Below, piece by piece: positions 62,325 through 64,000 of a stretch of 64,000 nucleotides of DNA (positions are counted from its first letter, which is position 1; every line of letters begins with the position of its first letter). The position numbers and the translations under genes were made by a program. The DNA is from Bacteroidaceae bacterium (GTDB lineage: Bacteria; Bacteroidota; Bacteroidia; Bacteroidales; Bacteroidaceae), in the NCBI GenBank assembly GCA_017541025.1, contig JAFXZY010000053.1, positions 1 through 64,000 on the forward strand, in the 5' to 3' direction. The notes under the pieces were generated by a model. That model was not told where the DNA came from. It made no database searches and was given only the letters and a program-made list of their open reading frames with translations.

Positions 62325-63188
62325 TTATTCCCACTCAAACTTTATGGGGCAATCTGCCTTGAAGACATCTTCTGTAAGTTTAGGTGTGGTGACAATCTCG
62401 CCCCTGTATTTAGCTACAGCATAGTCTCTTACATGCTCACGAATCATAGGGAAGGTAACAGATAGCGTCAGCTCGTCGTACTTCTCTGTTGGCAACTCCT
62501 TGAATTGAAGGTAGTATTGGGGTTGAAGCCAAGTCCCTTTTACAAAGAACTTATCCATATCACTGGGAATTTCCTCTCCAAAATTATACAGCATCTTGGG
62601 GTTTTCTATTCCTACTGGTAGGCATTCACGATTTTCGATAATATATCCACTCTCCACAAAGACCTTGTTCACACTAAAGTACTTATCTAGATTCGTTTCA
62701 GGTTCCTCTCCGTAAAGCACTTTATCGCATGTAATGGATACTTCACCATTGGTGTATGCAGTAAAAAGATCTGGCCATTCCGCATCGCAATGATTTCCCT
62801 GTTTAAATTTATCATATTCTTCAACTATAAACGAGGACTTTGTCTTATAATAATTTCCCTCAATTTCTGCAATTGATCGAATTTCTTCTGTACTTTCTGG
62901 CTGGTAGCCCCCTTCATTTCTGCCAAATTCTAACTTAAGATAGAAATCAGAATAACCACCTACAGTCTTGATTCTATGATAATAAGTATTAGATGACTCG
63001 CCTTTAGGTTTACCTTTTTTTTCTATACAATAAAGACTGACATCAGAAATCTGGCCTCCGTCAATAAGAGTTCCTCTGCGCTCTGCATTTATCATCAAGG
63101 AATCTAGTTCGTCACCTTGGCAGGAAACAATAGCTATGACAGGCAGAATACATAATATAAGAAAAAAACACTGTTTCATAATTTTCAT
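62325..63188 (-). CDS. Hypothetical lipoprotein next to a C10 peptidase (287 aa)
   Basis: A signal peptide with lipobox VSC (FFLILCILPVIAIVSC) precedes about 265 residues that I do not recognise. The mature part is mixed alpha/beta and rich in Tyr, Glu and Lys, with four more cysteines (at about 55, 134, 154 and 189). It lies 10 bases downstream of the C10 peptidase gene. In Bacteroides fragilis C10 peptidases are accompanied by inhibitor lipoproteins, so an inhibitor or accessory role is possible, but this protein is longer and shows no clear inhibitor sequence. Confidence 0.65.
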   Translation of the reverse strand: MKIMKQCFFLILCILPVIAIVSCQGDELDSLMINAERRGTLIDGGQISDVSLYCIEKKGKPKGESSNTYYHRIKTVGGYSDFYLKLEFGRNEGGYQPESTEEIRSIAEIEGNYYKTKSSFIVEEYDKFKQGNHCDAEWPDLFTAYTNGEVSITCDKVLYGEEPETNLDKYFSVNKVFVESGYIIENRECLPVGIENPKMLYNFGEEIPSDMDKFFVKGTWLQPQYYLQFKELPTEKYDELTLSVTFPMIREHVRDYAVAKYRGEIVTTPKLTEDVFKADCPIKFEWE

Positions 63189-63198
63189 ATTTTAGTTG

Positions 63199-64000
63199 TT
63201 AATTACAGATAACAATTATCATCTCTCTGGAATCGTTAAAATTGTACATTGACATATTTTCATTATGGCTAATCCAGTCACCTGTTAAACTAAACCACTC
63301 GTCAGGATAATAATAGCTAGCCCCACATCCCCAGTTCATGCCTATCATACTGATGACTGGTGAAGAGTATGTGTATTCGACATATTCAGGAATAGCAGGC
63401 ATTGGCGTGTTAGGGGGCCATGAATCATAGACCCATGTATAGTAATTTACAGTCACAGTTCGAGTGCGCTTATATCTGTCTGCAATAAACGCGTGCCCTC
63501 CACTTTCCGTTGAGGACTGTGCGCCCAAAACAACAGGAATACCATTTAACAAACTTGTACGTAATTGCGCAATATTATTATTATAATTACTTGTATAAAA
63601 ACAAGAGATTCCATAATAATTAAACGCATCGTACGCCAAGTCATCAAGGCACGCCTCAGAATTATTAATTCCATAATCCATATCCACAAGTTTTCCAATA
63701 TGGGCTATTAACGGGGCAGATGCTATGGAACCAGGAATATTCATGCTATTCCAGATAGTAGATGAAGGAGTTGTTTGAGCCCAACTGTTTTGGTAATTAT
63801 ATATGGTTCCATAACAATATGCTTGAGAAGGAGCCATTGCTGGAATTCCAAGTGTATCATTCAAGAAATATAGCATCTGGGCACCAGCAATCGCAACACA
63901 CCCTGCAGGAGCTCGTACTGTATCGTTATTAGAGATAAAAGGACAATAATAATTATAAGGATAACCCTGATGCCAGTTTGTTTCTGTCAGCCTTGAAATA
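63199..64000 (-). CDS. C10-family (streptopain-like) cysteine peptidase, 5' end beyond the window
   Basis: The frame stays open to the window end and the gene starts beyond it; 266 residues are visible. The catalytic Cys lies in PAGCVAIAGAQM (codon 63898-63900) and the catalytic His in ESGGHAFIADRY, as in streptopain and the Bfp and interpain proteases of Bacteroides and Prevotella. MNWGCGASYYYPDEWF is the usual C10 block near the end. Preceding residues (TNWHQGYPYN) are typical of the mature N-terminal part. It is probably exported after removal of a propeptide and cleaves host proteins. It heads an operon with the lipoprotein gene. Confidence 0.88.
   Translation of the reverse strand, partial: ISRLTETNWHQGYPYNYYCPFISNNDTVRAPAGCVAIAGAQMLYFLNDTLGIPAMAPSQAYCYGTIYNYQNSWAQTTPSSTIWNSMNIPGSIASAPLIAHIGKLVDMDYGINNSEACLDDLAYDAFNYYGISCFYTSNYNNNIAQLRTSLLNGIPVVLGAQSSTESGGHAFIADRYKRTRTVTVNYYTWVYDSWPPNTPMPAIPEYVEYTYSSPVISMIGMNWGCGASYYYPDEWFSLTGDWISHNENMSMYNFNDSREMIIVICN

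Overview
The window looks like a chromosomal segment of a Prevotellaceae-type member of the Bacteroidales. Four things point there: promoters of the Bacteroidetes form (a TTTG-like box, about 19 bases, then TAnnTTTG), absence of Shine-Dalgarno signals, C-terminal tails resembling type IX secretion sorting domains on secreted enzymes, and Bacteroidales gene orders (yceD-rpmF-fabH, leuA-leuC-leuD-leuA2-leuB, pta-ackA, cdaA-folP). Species cannot be fixed from the sequence alone. No rRNA, tRNA, CRISPR array or intact insertion sequence was seen.

Layout. 1-4.6 kb is accessory and partly decayed: the tail of a probable HU-like protein, a 34-residue smalltalk protein, a lipoprotein leader that has lost its body, a HEPN/MNT toxin-antitoxin pair, an antitoxin whose PIN toxin is cut off after about 25 residues, a 455-bp inverted-repeat element, heptamer repeats and two unknown genes. 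4.7-10.3 kb carries two secreted proteins, one a 1,525-residue M6 metalloprotease. 10.5-18.1 kb (minus) runs der, a lipoprotein, an M16 peptidase and an outer-membrane barrel. 18.2-21.2 kb is an amino-sugar cassette (transporter, nagB, ROK kinase) lying between der and era. 21.4-24.3 kb is era-fabH-rpmF-yceD, followed by a histidine kinase. 25.9-29.7 kb holds three peptidases. 29.7-34.2 kb has recQ, recJ and a TPR protein. 34.3-40.6 kb is the leucine operon. 40.9-45.3 kb is a plus-strand run (PPTase, RsmI-like methyltransferase, a broken glycosyltransferase, radC, sufT-like, lpxH). 45.3-51.4 kb has a GH18 enzyme, a 1.6-kb gene-poor stretch, ackA and pta. 51.5-59.5 kb has cdaA, folP, murF, an MscS channel, a glycosyltransferase and mtaB. 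59.8-64 kb has a small lipoprotein, a GH13 amylase, a lipoprotein and a C10 peptidase cut by the window end.

The most unusual signal is not a gene. Two families of short repeats, a GC-rich palindromic element and a set of 7-bp tandem repeats, fill intergenic gaps and repeatedly cross into reading frames. They supply the signal-peptide n-regions of two neighbouring genes, the LeuD C-terminus, a loop insertion in Era, a linker and part of the sorting domain of the amylase, the fabH stop codon and probably part of an RsmI-like protein. In one glycosyltransferase three TCTCAAT units put the two halves out of frame, which would behave as a phase switch. The palindromic element also keeps one orientation relative to transcription between cistrons of several operons. 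A second signal is a triplicated 83-bp promoter unit with a covarying palindrome ahead of a clostripain-family gene.
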